Positions 36,659-45,351 of a stretch of 64,000 nt of DNA are shown here, one piece after another. This stretch comes from Priestia megaterium NBRC 15308 = ATCC 14581 (lineage in GTDB: Bacteria > Bacillota > Bacilli > Bacillales > Bacillaceae_H). The position numbers and the translations under genes were made by a program. The stretch covers positions 3,466,501 to 3,530,500 of the forward strand of contig NZ_CP009920.1 in the NCBI RefSeq assembly GCF_000832985.1, read 5' to 3'. Position 1 is the first letter of the stretch. Every line of letters begins with the position of its first letter. The notes under the pieces are model-generated. The model ran no database searches. It was not told the DNA's origin and saw only the letters and a program-made list of their open reading frames with translations.

Positions 36659-38129
36659 GAATTGCTTTATGTTCTTTAATGACACGAAATGTTTTTAATT
36701 CAAAATCTTCCGGACCCTGCACTGGTAAACCTGCCTCTAAGTTTGTTTCAATATAGGTTAAATTTTCCTCAGTGATGATTTCCCCAGGAATAAAAATAGG
36801 AATACCAGGAGGATAGACCATCACAAATTCCGCAATAATACGACCTGCCGACTCATGAAAAGGTACCACTTCGGTTTCAGCGTAAAAAGCATCGCGAGGT
36901 GTTAAAGCCAATACAGGAATATCAGGCAATAAAATAGCCGGTTTTGCCGTTGTCTCAGAAAGATTATGGAATTTTGCAGATAACTCACGCAGAGCCGTGA
37001 CCAGACGTAATAGATCTTCTTCTGTATCTCCAGGCGTGATAATACATAGAATATTATAAAGGTCAGACATTTCAACTTCGATATTATGAGCTTCACGCAT
37101 CCATTTTTCTACGTCATAGCCCGTAATTCCTAAATCTGAAACAGAAATAATTAATTTAGTAGGGTCTAAATCATACGTAGCTTTTGTCCCTAAAATTTCT
37201 CTGCCTATACATCGGATATGCTCAATGGTATTAATTTCTTTTCGTGCTTTTTCAGCAAGAGAAATTGCACGTTCAGCCAGCTCTTTTCCTTCTGTAGCTA
37301 AACGTTTTCGTGCAACATCTAAAGAAGCCAGCAGCAGATAAGATGTTGATGTTGTTGTCAGCATGCTTAAAATAGACTGTACACGTTTTGGAGAAATTAA
37401 GCCTTCGCGTATATTTAGAATTGAACTTTGCGTCATAGAGCCGCCTAATTTATGCACGCTTGTTGCTGCCATATCTGCACCGGCCTGCATAGCAGACAAA
37501 GGCAAATCATCATGGAAGTGAATATGAACGCCGTGAGCTTCATCAACAAGTACAGGCACTTGATACGAGTGGGCAATTTCTACGATTTTACGAAGGTCTC
37601 CGGAAATTCCAAAATAAGTTGGATTGATAACAAGTACTGCTTTTGCTTCAGGGTGCTGCTTTAAGGCTTTTTCTACAGAGTCCGATGTAATACCGTGAGA
37701 AATGCCAAGATTTTCGTCAATTTCAGGGTGAATAAAAATAGGCGTAGCTCCTGAAAAAACAATCGCACTCATAACAGATTTATGCACGTTTCTAGGAACG
37801 ATAATTTTATCTCCAGGCCCACATGTCGCCATGACCATTGCCATAATTGCTCCGCTCGTTCCTTGAACAGAGAAAAAAGTATGGTCAGCACCGAATGCTT
37901 CTGCAGCTAAATCCTGCGCTTGTTTGATAATGCCTTTTGGCTGGTGAAGGTCATCAAGAGGACCGATATTAATTAAATCAATGGATAAAGCATCATCGCC
38001 AATAAATGAGCGGAATTCAGGATCCATTCCATTTCCTTTTTTATGTCCAGGGATATGGAATTGTGTTGGGTTTTTCTTAGCGTGATTAACTAATCCAGTA
38101 AATAATGGAGTTGAAAATTGAGAAGACAA
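36654..38129 (-). CDS. speA: Arginine decarboxylase (Orn/Lys/Arg decarboxylase family)
   Basis: A fold-type I PLP decarboxylase with N-terminal FHIPGHKKGNGMDPEFRSFI, PLP-binding region DEAHGVHIHF, the Schiff-base Lys in SVHKLGGSMTQSS, and the C-terminal Orn/Lys/Arg domain (YPPGIPIFIPGE). It makes agmatine, the first step to polyamines in Bacillus. At 491 residues it equals B. subtilis SpeA (490). The TTG start is ten bases from AAAGAGGTG. A 12-bp hairpin sits in the leader just upstream. Confidence 0.94.
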   Translation of the reverse strand: MSSQFSTPLFTGLVNHAKKNPTQFHIPGHKKGNGMDPEFRSFIGDDALSIDLINIGPLDDLHQPKGIIKQAQDLAAEAFGADHTFFSVQGTSGAIMAMVMATCGPGDKIIVPRNVHKSVMSAIVFSGATPIFIHPEIDENLGISHGITSDSVEKALKQHPEAKAVLVINPTYFGISGDLRKIVEIAHSYQVPVLVDEAHGVHIHFHDDLPLSAMQAGADMAATSVHKLGGSMTQSSILNIREGLISPKRVQSILSMLTTTSTSYLLLASLDVARKRLATEGKELAERAISLAEKARKEINTIEHIRCIGREILGTKATYDLDPTKLIISVSDLGITGYDVEKWMREAHNIEVEMSDLYNILCIITPGDTEEDLLRLVTALRELSAKFHNLSETTAKPAILLPDIPVLALTPRDAFYAETEVVPFHESAGRIIAEFVMVYPPGIPIFIPGEIITEENLTYIETNLEAGLPVQGPEDFELKTFRVIKEHKAIQ

Positions 38130-38660
38130 CTTTGCTATACACCTCTTTTATCATAAATTGTCAGTCCCTCTAAGCAAAGCTTAGAGGGACTTTGATTGTT
38201 TTTTTATCAAATTACAGCATTCAATTTTATATACCAAAAACTAGTGGCTGTTGAATTCTACATATTAAAATATCACATCTTTTTTCTATAAAAGAAATTC
38301 AACAGAAATTCTATTCGGCAGTTTTCTTGATTTTAACCATTATATAAATGAATGAAACGTGTATGTTTACTACTGTTTGATAATATAAATACAATTTTTA
38401 GTTAAAAAAATACAAGTAATTGTAAACTGCCTATTACTCATTATTTTATAGTTCTTTATGTTTTGAAAATCCCCATAAAACAAAAGAATTATAGCACTTA
38501 TTAACCCATTTGCAAAGATATTTTAAAGAGAAAATAAAAAGAAAAAAAAGGAGAAATTCTTTTGTGTGAAAAGAGAATAAACTTTGTGTACATTATAGAT
38601 TGTGATAGAGTTAAGAATATAGATATACATAGATTGAAGAAATAAATGGAGTGATGAGAA
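38130..38660. other. AT-rich speA/yktA intergenic region with inverted repeats
   Basis: No solid gene is visible in these 531 bases. AGTCCCTCTAAG (38163-38174) pairs with CTTAGAGGGACT (38180-38191) in the speA leader without a following T-run on the minus strand. CTGTTGAATT (38248-38257) pairs with AATTCAACAG (38296-38305). A 27-codon TTG frame (38562-38645) with an AAGGAG site ends 15 bases before yktA. Confidence 0.5.
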
Positions 38661-38930
38661 GTGGAATATCAATACCCTATCTCCCTTGATTGGAGTACAG
38701 AAGAAATTATTGATGTAGTGAAGTTTTTTGAAAGCATTGAACGAGCTTATGAAAAAGGTATTGAGCGTGATCACCTAATGGCAGTCTATCGCCGATTTAA
38801 AGAAATTGTGCCAAGTAAAGCAGAAGAAAAAACAATCTGTAACGATTTTGAAGATCAAAGCAAATACTCTTCTTATCGAACGATTCAAAAAGCAAAGGCT
38901 GCTTCTTCTGGAGATATTATAAAAATGTAA
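38661..38930 (+). CDS. yktA: UPF0223 family protein YktA
   Basis: The 89-residue protein begins [20 protein letters not shown] and is soluble and helical, matching YktA/UPF0223 in length and its position after speA. The GTG start follows GGAGTGATGAG. No function is established. A MITE-like repeat with a terminator starts at its stop codon. Confidence 0.88.
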   Translation: MEYQYPISLDWSTEEIIDVVKFFESIERAYEKGIERDHLMAVYRRFKEIVPSKAEEKTICNDFEDQSKYSSYRTIQKAKAASSGDIIKM

Positions 38931-39189
38931 AAAATGAGGCTGGGACAAAAGTAGTTTAGCCGAAGTAAAAAACGAATCATTAATCAAATTGTTTGATTAA
39001 TGATTCGTTTTTTTTGTTACGGTGAACATAGAGTTTATCTGTTTCGTTTCTTCGAGCAGTTGATTGGAGGGCAAGGCGAAGACTCCTGCAGGGAAATCAA
39101 CTGCGGTGTCACAAGCGTTTCAGCTTATGTATCCCATTTATTGGTCTTTCGATGAGCTTCCTTTCGTTATGTCTCACCCTCATTTTTTT
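38929..39189 (+). repeat. MITE-like repeat, copy B (long form)
   Basis: About 260 bases start at the yktA stop. Left end AAAAAATGAGGCTGGGACAA; right end, read on the other strand, AAAAAATGAGGGTGAGACAT. An internal terminator palindrome lies at 38967-39013 and a second hairpin, GCAGTTGATT (39056-39065) with AATCAACTGC (39095-39104), carries GGCGAAGACTCCTGCAGGG in its loop. That loop motif resembles a sequence I remember from dispersed repeats in other Bacillus. Copy A is at 18899-19096. Confidence 0.75.
38967..39014 (+). terminator. Terminator inside repeat copy B
   Basis: Perfect 22-base arms (core ACGAATCATTAATCAAA) around TTG, followed by T residues, after yktA. Confidence 0.88.
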
Positions 39190-39206
39190 ATATCAATTCG
39201 TTAAAA

Positions 39207-39842
39207 TTATGCATATGCTTTTTTAGTTAGTTCATATAATGGAGTTACCGTATGAAATGTTTGTTCAATACGAGCCATCCATTCTTCGCCGTTCATTGCA
39301 ATCGCTTCTTCTTTTGGAATTGTAATGCCGCATAGGATCTCAGCTTTTTTAACCGTCTCTAGACGTTCAAACAAACTCTCTAAGTCTTCAGAAGATAAGT
39401 CGCCCATTTTGTCACTATCAGGTTTTGTATGATCTTTCGACCAAACAAACGAGGCTGGGATATTTTGACGAATCTCCTCAATGTTTTGTTTTAGCAGCTT
39501 TCCAAATTGTTCTTTAATAGGTGATTCGTAAATTACGGCGAACCACACAAAGACATGTGTTTCCCAAAGGCCAATTTGAAAATGAGGGAGCTTTTTATAC
39601 CCGCGTTTACTGTTAGCAAAGGCTACCCACGTATCTACTGGCGGGTTAACTGTTCTTCGTGCATGTTTGGCAATGTGTACGAACATTTCATCTCCACAAA
39701 GTGAAGAAAGAGTAGGAGCAAAATGATTGCTCAATTGTTCGAATTTTGGGCGTATCGTTGTCTTGATGGCTTCCATACGTGCATCAAGTCCCTCGATACG
39801 GAATACGTTAAAGTCATCTTGTGAAAATCCTGAGAATGCCAT
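39207..39842 (-). CDS. yktB: UPF0637 family protein YktB (DUF1054)
   Basis: The 211-residue protein with [21 protein letters not shown] start and [20 protein letters not shown] matches YktB/DUF1054. It is soluble, with no signal or membrane segment. Structures of relatives show a mixed alpha/beta fold without an assigned activity. SD GGAGGTTTCAC precedes the ATG. The position between yktA and ykzI is conserved with B. subtilis. Confidence 0.9.
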   Translation of the reverse strand: MAFSGFSQDDFNVFRIEGLDARMEAIKTTIRPKFEQLSNHFAPTLSSLCGDEMFVHIAKHARRTVNPPVDTWVAFANSKRGYKKLPHFQIGLWETHVFVWFAVIYESPIKEQFGKLLKQNIEEIRQNIPASFVWSKDHTKPDSDKMGDLSSEDLESLFERLETVKKAEILCGITIPKEEAIAMNGEEWMARIEQTFHTVTPLYELTKKAYA

Positions 39843-40109
39843 GTGAAACCTCCGTTTTTTAGTGAATATGTATAGCTGCTGTGCATCTATGCAAGTAAGT
39901 ATGATTTACGCGAAGATTCTACCACATGAAAAGCATAAACACCAATTAATTCGCATATGCTTGTCAAAACGTGTCTATCATTTTTTTATAGGTAATCACA
40001 CAATTTAGTTACATGAGATTAGGTTTCGACATAGACTATATCAATCAAAATATCTGAAAATTTAGTTTTCTATAAGCGGGTTCAATAATTTGAGAGGGGT
40101 GTTTGAAAC

Positions 40110-40295
40110 ATGAAACAAGTGGTGAATATGTATAAGAAGAATGATGGACAAAAAAGATTAGGTGTAATTCGTTTGGAGTTAGATTACGAGTTAGCGACGT
40201 TATATGAAGCCATGATGGAGAATAATGAGGAACAAAAACAAAAATGTAAGCGAAAGCTCGAGAAACTTCGTGAAGAAATGATATCTCTTCAGTAG
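40110..40295 (+). CDS. ykzI: Small helical protein YkzI
   Basis: A 61-residue, strongly charged protein (KLEKLREEMISLQ at the end) likely to be all helix or coiled coil. Length and position between yktB and the inositol monophosphatase gene match B. subtilis ykzI. SD GAGAGGGG precedes the ATG. Function unknown. Confidence 0.75.
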   Translation: MKQVVNMYKKNDGQKRLGVIRLELDYELATLYEAMMENNEEQKQKCKRKLEKLREEMISLQ

Positions 40296-40373
40296 CAGAT
40301 ACGGGAATAAAATAGAACAAATAAGGGTAAACTGTAAAAAAGGATTAAACTGAATGAGCAGATTCATAAGTGG

Positions 40374-40426
40374 TAACAGAGCACGTGGGAGAAGAAGCGG
40401 CAGTTCTTCTCCCACGTGCTCTGTTA
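40374..40426. repeat. Perfect 23-bp inverted repeat between ykzI and yktC
   Basis: Arms of 23 bases (TAACAGAGCACGTGGGAGAA plus GAA, and the complement) enclose the seven-base loop GCGGCAG. Neither side has a T-run, so a standard terminator is unlikely. No similar sequence was noticed elsewhere in the window. Confidence 0.85.
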
Positions 40427-40490
40427 ATTGACATCTTGCAGAGGTTTTTTTAAGCTTAAATAAGAGACGTATTTTTGAGGGGGAATTGAG

Positions 40491-41297
40491 ATGACGCAAC
40501 GCTGGAAAGAAATCGATACATACGTTAAGGAGTGGCTAAAAGAAGCTGGACAAAAAATTCAACAGTCGTTTAGTAAAGAACTTCTCATTCAAACGAAATC
40601 GAATCCAAATGATTTAGTAACAAATATGGATAAAGAAATCGAACAGTTTTTTATCTCAAAAATCAATGAAACCTTTCCGGAACATCATATTCTTGGAGAA
40701 GAAGGATATGGAGAAGAGCTTGAATCAGAAGAAGGAACGATTTGGATTATCGATCCAATCGACGGGACGATGAACTTTGTTCATCAGCAGCGGAATTTTG
40801 CTATTTCTATCGGTATATTTGAAAATGGTGTAGGACAAGCAGGTTATATTTATGATGTTATTCATAATGAGCTGTATCATGCTTTAAAAGGACAGGGCGC
40901 GTTTATGAATGACATCCAATTGCCGAAACTTGAACCTGTACCAGTTGAACAAGCTATTATTAGCCTAAATGCAACATGGGTAACGGAGAACCGCCGTATT
41001 GATCCTTCCGTATTAAGTCCGCTTGTGCGCAAAGTAAGAGGGACCCGTTCATATGGATCCGCAGCTATTGAGCTTGCTTACGTAGCGGCTGGACGCTTGG
41101 ATGGATACATTACTCTACGTTTGGCTCCATGGGACTTTGCTGCCGGTAAAGTATTGATTGAAGAAGTTGGAGGAGTTATGACGGATTTAGAAGGAAAGCC
41201 GTTAGAAATTCTTGAAAAAAGCAGTGTATTTGTAAGCAAACCAACATTACATGACGAAATCTTTCGTACGTACCTTGAAGGAAAGTGGAATAAATAA
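40491..41297 (+). CDS. yktC: Inositol monophosphatase family phosphatase (YktC)
   Basis: Metal and catalytic motifs of the family are all present: LVTNMDKEIE, GEEGYG, IWIIDPIDGTMNFVH and the C-terminal WDFAAGKVLIEEVGG. Mg-dependent and cytoplasmic, it dephosphorylates inositol 1-phosphate or related sugar or nucleotide phosphates. The length (268) is typical. SD GAGGGGGAATTGAG precedes the ATG. Conserved position after ykzI. Confidence 0.92.
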   Translation: MTQRWKEIDTYVKEWLKEAGQKIQQSFSKELLIQTKSNPNDLVTNMDKEIEQFFISKINETFPEHHILGEEGYGEELESEEGTIWIIDPIDGTMNFVHQQRNFAISIGIFENGVGQAGYIYDVIHNELYHALKGQGAFMNDIQLPKLEPVPVEQAIISLNATWVTENRRIDPSVLSPLVRKVRGTRSYGSAAIELAYVAAGRLDGYITLRLAPWDFAAGKVLIEEVGGVMTDLEGKPLEILEKSSVFVSKPTLHDEIFRTYLEGKWNK

Positions 41298-41339
41298 AAT
41301 AGAAGTGAAGACTTACGTGTAGTCAAAGAATTTTGTGAT

Positions 41340-41384
41340 GAAAAAACGTCATGAACCATTTTGATGTTGCAAATGGCCATGACG
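41340..41384. terminator. Terminator between yktC and ylaF
   Basis: CGTCATG and CCATT pair with AATGG and CATGACG; T6 follows on the minus strand, so it mainly serves ylaF. Confidence 0.75.
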
Positions 41385-41405
41385 CTTTCAATCATCGCAA
41401 AAAAA

Positions 41406-41591
41406 TTACAGCTGCCCTTTTTCTCGCATTTTTTTCTTAGTCGTAAAGCCAAGGCCCATTACAACAATTAAAGCTGCGATAGCTAAAATGACCCCGAGAG
41501 CGCTTCCTTCTCCGATAAATATGCCGATTGACATAATTGCCGCAGTTGCGATAAATGCATATAAAACAAATACCCACTTAATGTTTCTCAT
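41406..41591 (-). CDS. ylaF: Two-helix membrane protein YlaF (DUF5325)
   Basis: The 61-residue protein has two membrane segments (WVFVLYAFIATAAIMSIGIF and LGVILAIAALIVVMGLGF) and a basic C-terminal tail. The ATG at 41591 follows GGGAGGAATCAAC. Length and the place next to typA match YlaF. Function unknown. Confidence 0.82.
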   Translation of the reverse strand: MRNIKWVFVLYAFIATAAIMSIGIFIGEGSALGVILAIAALIVVMGLGFTTKKKMREKGQL

Positions 41592-41662
41592 GTTGATTCC
41601 TCCCATTTATAAAGGATATTTATAGTGTACAACAAAATCATTCTGCAATTCTAGAGTTAGTG

Positions 41663-41671
41663 TGATATAAT
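41663..41671 (+). promoter_or_regulatory. Extended -10 promoter for typA
   Basis: TGATATAAT is an extended -10 element 33 bases before the typA start; the -35 is weak. Confidence 0.45.
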
Positions 41672-41704
41672 AGCTTAGTTATTACAAGCATAGGAGTGAA
41701 ATGC

Positions 41705-43543
41705 GTGAACATTCGTAAAGATTTACGTAATATTGCCATTATTGCCCATGTAGACCATGGGAAAACAACGTTAGTAGATAAATTATTACATCAGTCCGGA
41801 ACATTCCGTACTAATGAGCATGTTGAAGAACGTGCGATGGATTCAAATGACCTTGAGCGTGAGCGTGGAATTACAATTTTAGCGAAAAACACAGCTATTA
41901 ATTATAAAGATACGCGTATCAACATTATGGATACGCCGGGACATGCTGACTTCGGTGGAGAAGTTGAGCGTATTATGAAAATGGTAGACGGTGTTCTACT
42001 TGTAGTAGACGCATATGAAGGATGTATGCCTCAAACTCGCTTTGTATTGAAAAAAGCATTAGAGCAAAACTTAACGCCGATTGTTGTTGTTAACAAAATT
42101 GACCGTGACTTTGCTCGTCCAACTGAAGTAGTGGATGAAGTAATTGACTTATTTATTGAACTAGGTGCAAGCGAGGAACAAATTGAGTTCCCTGTTGTTT
42201 ATGCTTCAGCAATCAACGGAACAGCTAGCACGAACCCTGAAAAGCAAGATGAGAACATGTCATCTCTATTTGACTCAATCATTGAGCACATTCCAGCACC
42301 GGTAGACAACAGCGACGAACCACTTCAATTCCAAGTGGCAATGCTTGACTACAATGACTATCTTGGTCGTATCGGTGTAGGTCGCGTATTCCGCGGAACA
42401 ATGAAAGTAGGCCAGCAAGTTGCATTAATGAAGCTTGACGGTACGGTAAAACAATTCCGTGTAACAAAATTATTCGGTTTCCTAGGCTTAAAGCGTGTTG
42501 AAATCGAAGAAGCAAAAGCAGGAGACCTGATCGCTGTATCAGGAATGGAAGACATCAACGTAGGTGAAACCGTATGTCCGTTTGACCACCAAGATGCACT
42601 GCCAATTTTACGTATTGATGAACCTACTTTACAAATGACGTTCTTAGTAAACAATTCACCGTTTGCTGGTCGTGAAGGTAAATTTGTTACATCTCGTAAA
42701 ATTGAAGAGCGCTTAATGTCTGAACTTGAGACGGATGTAAGTTTACGCGTGGAAAATACTGATTCACCGGATGTATGGGTTGTTTCAGGACGTGGAGAAC
42801 TTCATTTATCTATCTTAATTGAAAATATGCGTCGTGAAGGATATGAGATTCAAGTATCAAAACCTGAAGTAATCGTTCGTGAAATTGATGGCGTGCGCTG
42901 TGAGCCAGTTGAACGTGTGCAAATCGACGTGCCTGAAGAACATACGGGTTCTATTATGGAATCGATGGGTGCTCGTAAAGGTGAAATGGTTGATATGATT
43001 AACAACGGCAGCGGTCAAGTGCGTCTGATCTTTATGGTTCCTGCACGTGGTTTAATCGGTTATACAACTGAGTTCTTATCGTTAACTCGTGGATTCGGTA
43101 TCATTAACCATTCATTTGATAGCTACCAGCCAATGCAGCAAGGTCAAGTTGGAGGTCGCCGTCAAGGTGTGCTTGTTTCTATGGAAAGCGGTAAATCATC
43201 TACTTATGGAATCCAAGGCGTAGAAGACCGCGGTACAATTTTCGTTGAGCCAGGTACAGAAGTATACGAAGGTATGATCGTAGGAGAACACACTCGTGAA
43301 AATGATATCGTTGTTAACATCTGTAAAATGAAGCAAATGACGAATATGCGTTCTGCTAATAAAGATCAAACAACAGGTATGAAAAAACCTCGTATTATGT
43401 CTTTAGAGCAATCACTTGAATATTTAAACGAAGATGAATATTGTGAAATCACACCAGAATCTATTCGTTTACGTAAAAAAATTCTTGATAAAAATGAACG
43501 TGAAAAAGCAGCGAAAAAGAAAAAATACGCTGACACGAAATAA
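41705..43543 (+). CDS. typA: Translational GTPase TypA/BipA
   Basis: GTPase motifs G1 [11 protein letters not shown]3 DTPGHADF and G4 NKIDRD are followed by domains resembling EF-G and the TypA-specific C-terminus. It binds the ribosome and supports subunit assembly and stress adaptation, especially in the cold; (p)ppGpp affects its ribosome binding. The GTG at 41705, five bases after AGGAGTGA, gives 612 residues, as in B. subtilis YlaG; the GTG at 41696 lies inside the SD. Confidence 0.96.
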   Translation: MNIRKDLRNIAIIAHVDHGKTTLVDKLLHQSGTFRTNEHVEERAMDSNDLERERGITILAKNTAINYKDTRINIMDTPGHADFGGEVERIMKMVDGVLLVVDAYEGCMPQTRFVLKKALEQNLTPIVVVNKIDRDFARPTEVVDEVIDLFIELGASEEQIEFPVVYASAINGTASTNPEKQDENMSSLFDSIIEHIPAPVDNSDEPLQFQVAMLDYNDYLGRIGVGRVFRGTMKVGQQVALMKLDGTVKQFRVTKLFGFLGLKRVEIEEAKAGDLIAVSGMEDINVGETVCPFDHQDALPILRIDEPTLQMTFLVNNSPFAGREGKFVTSRKIEERLMSELETDVSLRVENTDSPDVWVVSGRGELHLSILIENMRREGYEIQVSKPEVIVREIDGVRCEPVERVQIDVPEEHTGSIMESMGARKGEMVDMINNGSGQVRLIFMVPARGLIGYTTEFLSLTRGFGIINHSFDSYQPMQQGQVGGRRQGVLVSMESGKSSTYGIQGVEDRGTIFVEPGTEVYEGMIVGEHTRENDIVVNICKMKQMTNMRSANKDQTTGMKKPRIMSLEQSLEYLNEDEYCEITPESIRLRKKILDKNEREKAAKKKKYADTK

Positions 43544-43550
43544 TAAAAAA

Positions 43551-43590
43551 AGTAAGTCGTTAGCTCTATCTGCTAGCGGCTTGTTTTTTA
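43551..43590 (+). terminator. Terminator after typA
   Basis: AAGTCGTTAGC pairs with GCTAGCGGCTT (a wobble included), followed by GTTTTTTA. Confidence 0.75.
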
Positions 43591-43703
43591 TCTATTATAT
43601 CAGAATTTTCTATTTTTTGAAAGCGTTTTATAAAGAAGGGGTTTGGAAAGGAAAAAGGTGGCTTATATCGAATAATATAAAGTAAGGAATAGGGGGAAGA
43701 AGT

Positions 43704-44021
43704 ATGGATGTAAAAGAACACCTTTCATTTTTTGCCGCTCTGTATCAAGTAGATGAACATGCAAAAATAGGAATGTGGCTGTTATACTTTACCATTTTAG
43801 GGCTATCTGTTCTCGTGTACAAACTCGGGTTTGCAAAGAAACTGCCGCTTTTAAAATCTGTGGTTATTTATCTATTTTTAGCTTTTGGATGTACGATTTT
43901 AACGTTTTTAGGCATTTTTTTACCTGTAGCTGAAGGGCTTGTGGTTGCAGCACTTGTATTAATTATTTATAAAATACGGCTGTATCAGGCTAAAAAGCAA
44001 AACTCCTCGTTGGGTTCATAA
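43704..44021 (+). CDS. ylaH: Membrane protein YlaH
   Basis: The 105-residue protein has three membrane segments ([40 protein letters not shown] and [14 protein letters not shown]) and a charged C-terminus. Match to YlaH rests on length, topology and position between typA and ylaI. SD AGGGGGAAG precedes the ATG. Function unknown. A weak cre-like sequence (TGAAAGCGTTTTAT, 43618-43631) lies about 75 bases upstream. Confidence 0.82.
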   Translation: MDVKEHLSFFAALYQVDEHAKIGMWLLYFTILGLSVLVYKLGFAKKLPLLKSVVIYLFLAFGCTILTFLGIFLPVAEGLVVAALVLIIYKIRLYQAKKQNSSLGS

Positions 44022-44030
44022 ACGACTACA

Positions 44031-44064
44031 TAAAAAGACGCTTGTAGCTACAAGCGTCTTTTTA
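44031..44064. terminator. Terminator between ylaH and the convergent membrane gene
   Basis: A 34-base perfect palindrome, each half TAAAAAGACGCTTGTAG or its complement. Confidence 0.9.
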
Positions 44065-44482
44065 GTATGATATAGCCGAAGACAAGAGCGGCTGTGAAAA
44101 CTAAATGGCCAGCTGTCCAATAAAAAATCGCTACTGCATCATCCACCGCAGGCGTAGGCTTGAGCGCAAGCAGCGTCAACGGAAAATACAAAGGAATGGT
44201 TGGAAGTGTTAATAAAAAGGAACACAATACGATTTTTCGAATAGACATATTAATTAATTTACCTACTATGTAAACAAAAACGATCCCAATTGCAGCGGCA
44301 ATGAGCAAATGAAAAACAAACTCTACCCATTCAGGCCATTGAATAGGGCCAATGATAGGAATAAAATCAACATTTAATAAAAGGGTATAAACTTGTTTGC
44401 CGGTTAGCCATTCTATCCATTTTAAACATAACCCAAGGATAATCCCGCTTAACATGCCAATCCTTATTCCTAATCGGAGCAC
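44048..44482 (-). CDS. Four-helix membrane protein, unknown
   Basis: The 144-residue protein has about four membrane segments (IGMLSGIILGLCLKWI, FHLLIAAAIGIVFVYIVGKL, IVLCSFLLTLPTIPLYF and HLVFTAALVFGYIIL). It recalls YqhR-type Bacillus membrane proteins, but I am not sure. I chose the GTG at 44482, nine bases after AGAGGAGG, over an ATG at 44515 with no SD; this places it one base after the ylaI stop, so the two are probably coupled. Function unknown. Confidence 0.72.
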   Translation of the reverse strand: MLRLGIRIGMLSGIILGLCLKWIEWLTGKQVYTLLLNVDFIPIIGPIQWPEWVEFVFHLLIAAAIGIVFVYIVGKLINMSIRKIVLCSFLLTLPTIPLYFPLTLLALKPTPAVDDAVAIFYWTAGHLVFTAALVFGYIILKRRL

Positions 44483-44483
44483 C

Positions 44484-44684
44484 TTACCAATCCTCCTCTG
44501 TCTTTTTCGACTCATATAGTTTAAAGTTGCCAGTAGCTATGCGTTCTTTTGTTCGTTTTTCAATCCGTTCAGAACATTCATTGCACATATATGTATGGAT
44601 AGGACGGTTGCGCAGTCGTTTTGCTACGAGCGTTTCATCCTCAATTGTTTCAATTTTATCGCACATGACACATTGTACTCTCAT
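44484..44684 (-). CDS. ylaI: Zinc-ribbon-like small protein YlaI (DUF2197)
   Basis: Cysteine pairs CVMC (residues 5-8) and CNEC (about 38-41) look like a zinc-binding site in a 66-residue soluble protein, matching YlaI/DUF2197. The ATG at 44684 follows GAGGTGAT. The gene order typA-ylaH-ylaI is conserved with B. subtilis, although ylaI is on the other strand here. It is followed immediately by a membrane protein gene. No known function. Confidence 0.88.
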   Translation of the reverse strand: MRVQCVMCDKIETIEDETLVAKRLRNRPIHTYMCNECSERIEKRTKERIATGNFKLYESKKTEEDW

Positions 44685-44869
44685 TTCTATCACCTCAACT
44701 TCTCTATACATCATTCTAGCCGAAAATTCTTGTTTTATAAAGTTTTTTTGCGGTGCTGTCTCTCAGTAGAAAAGGAACGATAGGAAAACATTCCTAAAGA
44801 AGCAGGTAATTTTGCTTGTTAGCTCGAAGATAGTAACTAGTAAGTACATAAACAGTAGGAGGGATGAAA

Positions 44870-45325
44870 ATGGCCAACGAAGTCGAGACTCAACTAGTAG
44901 ATGCATTATACGATGAGCTACAGACAGAGAGATTTGCAACCATTTCAACTATTGATTTTGAAACAAACGGTCCAAATGTTAGTGCCATTTCGTGGTTAGT
45001 AGCTCCGACTAAACAAAAAATTCGATTTGCCGTAGATGTCAAATCGAGGATTGTAGAAAACATTAAACATACGAATAAAGCAGTGGTAAATATTCTTGCT
45101 AATGAATCATGCTACTCAATCAGCGGAATAGCTGAGGTAGTGCAAGAAAAGTTAGAAGGAGTAGCTTTAAAGCTGACGCTAATCGAACTAGATATTAATG
45201 AAGTAAGAGATGTTATGTTCTATGGTTCTAAGATTTCAGTAAACCCTTCATATGAAAAGACCTATGATCCAGTAGCAGCTGCTAAACTCGATAAGCAAGT
45301 AATTGAAGCGATAAAAAAAGCTTAG
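44870..45325 (+). CDS. PNPOx-fold (pyridoxamine phosphate oxidase-like) protein
   Basis: The N-terminal pattern LQTERFATISTIDFETNGPNVSAISW and KIRFAVDVKSRIVENIKHTN fit the split-barrel flavin-binding fold of pyridoxamine 5'-phosphate oxidase-like proteins. Such proteins bind FMN, F420 or heme; which is bound here cannot be told. 151 residues. The ATG at 44870 has better spacing from GTAGGAGGG than the ATG at 44864. Confidence 0.75.
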   Translation: MANEVETQLVDALYDELQTERFATISTIDFETNGPNVSAISWLVAPTKQKIRFAVDVKSRIVENIKHTNKAVVNILANESCYSISGIAEVVQEKLEGVALKLTLIELDINEVRDVMFYGSKISVNPSYEKTYDPVAAAKLDKQVIEAIKKA

Positions 45326-45350
45326 CAGCAGCCTGCCGCTAAGCGACTTT
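45320..45350. terminator. Weak hairpin between convergent genes
   Basis: GCTTAGC pairs with GCTAAGC, then ACTTTCTT. Terminator strength is uncertain. Confidence 0.5.
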
Positions 45351-45351
45351 C

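Noticed and set aside
40200-40499. Minus-strand 99-codon frame over ykzI and the 23-bp hairpin
   Set aside because: No SD and it runs straight through the palindrome antisense to ykzI.
43618-43631. TGAAAGCGTTTTAT as a CcpA site before ylaH
   Set aside because: Two mismatches at the right end, and no reason from gene function; kept only as a remark in the ylaH entry.
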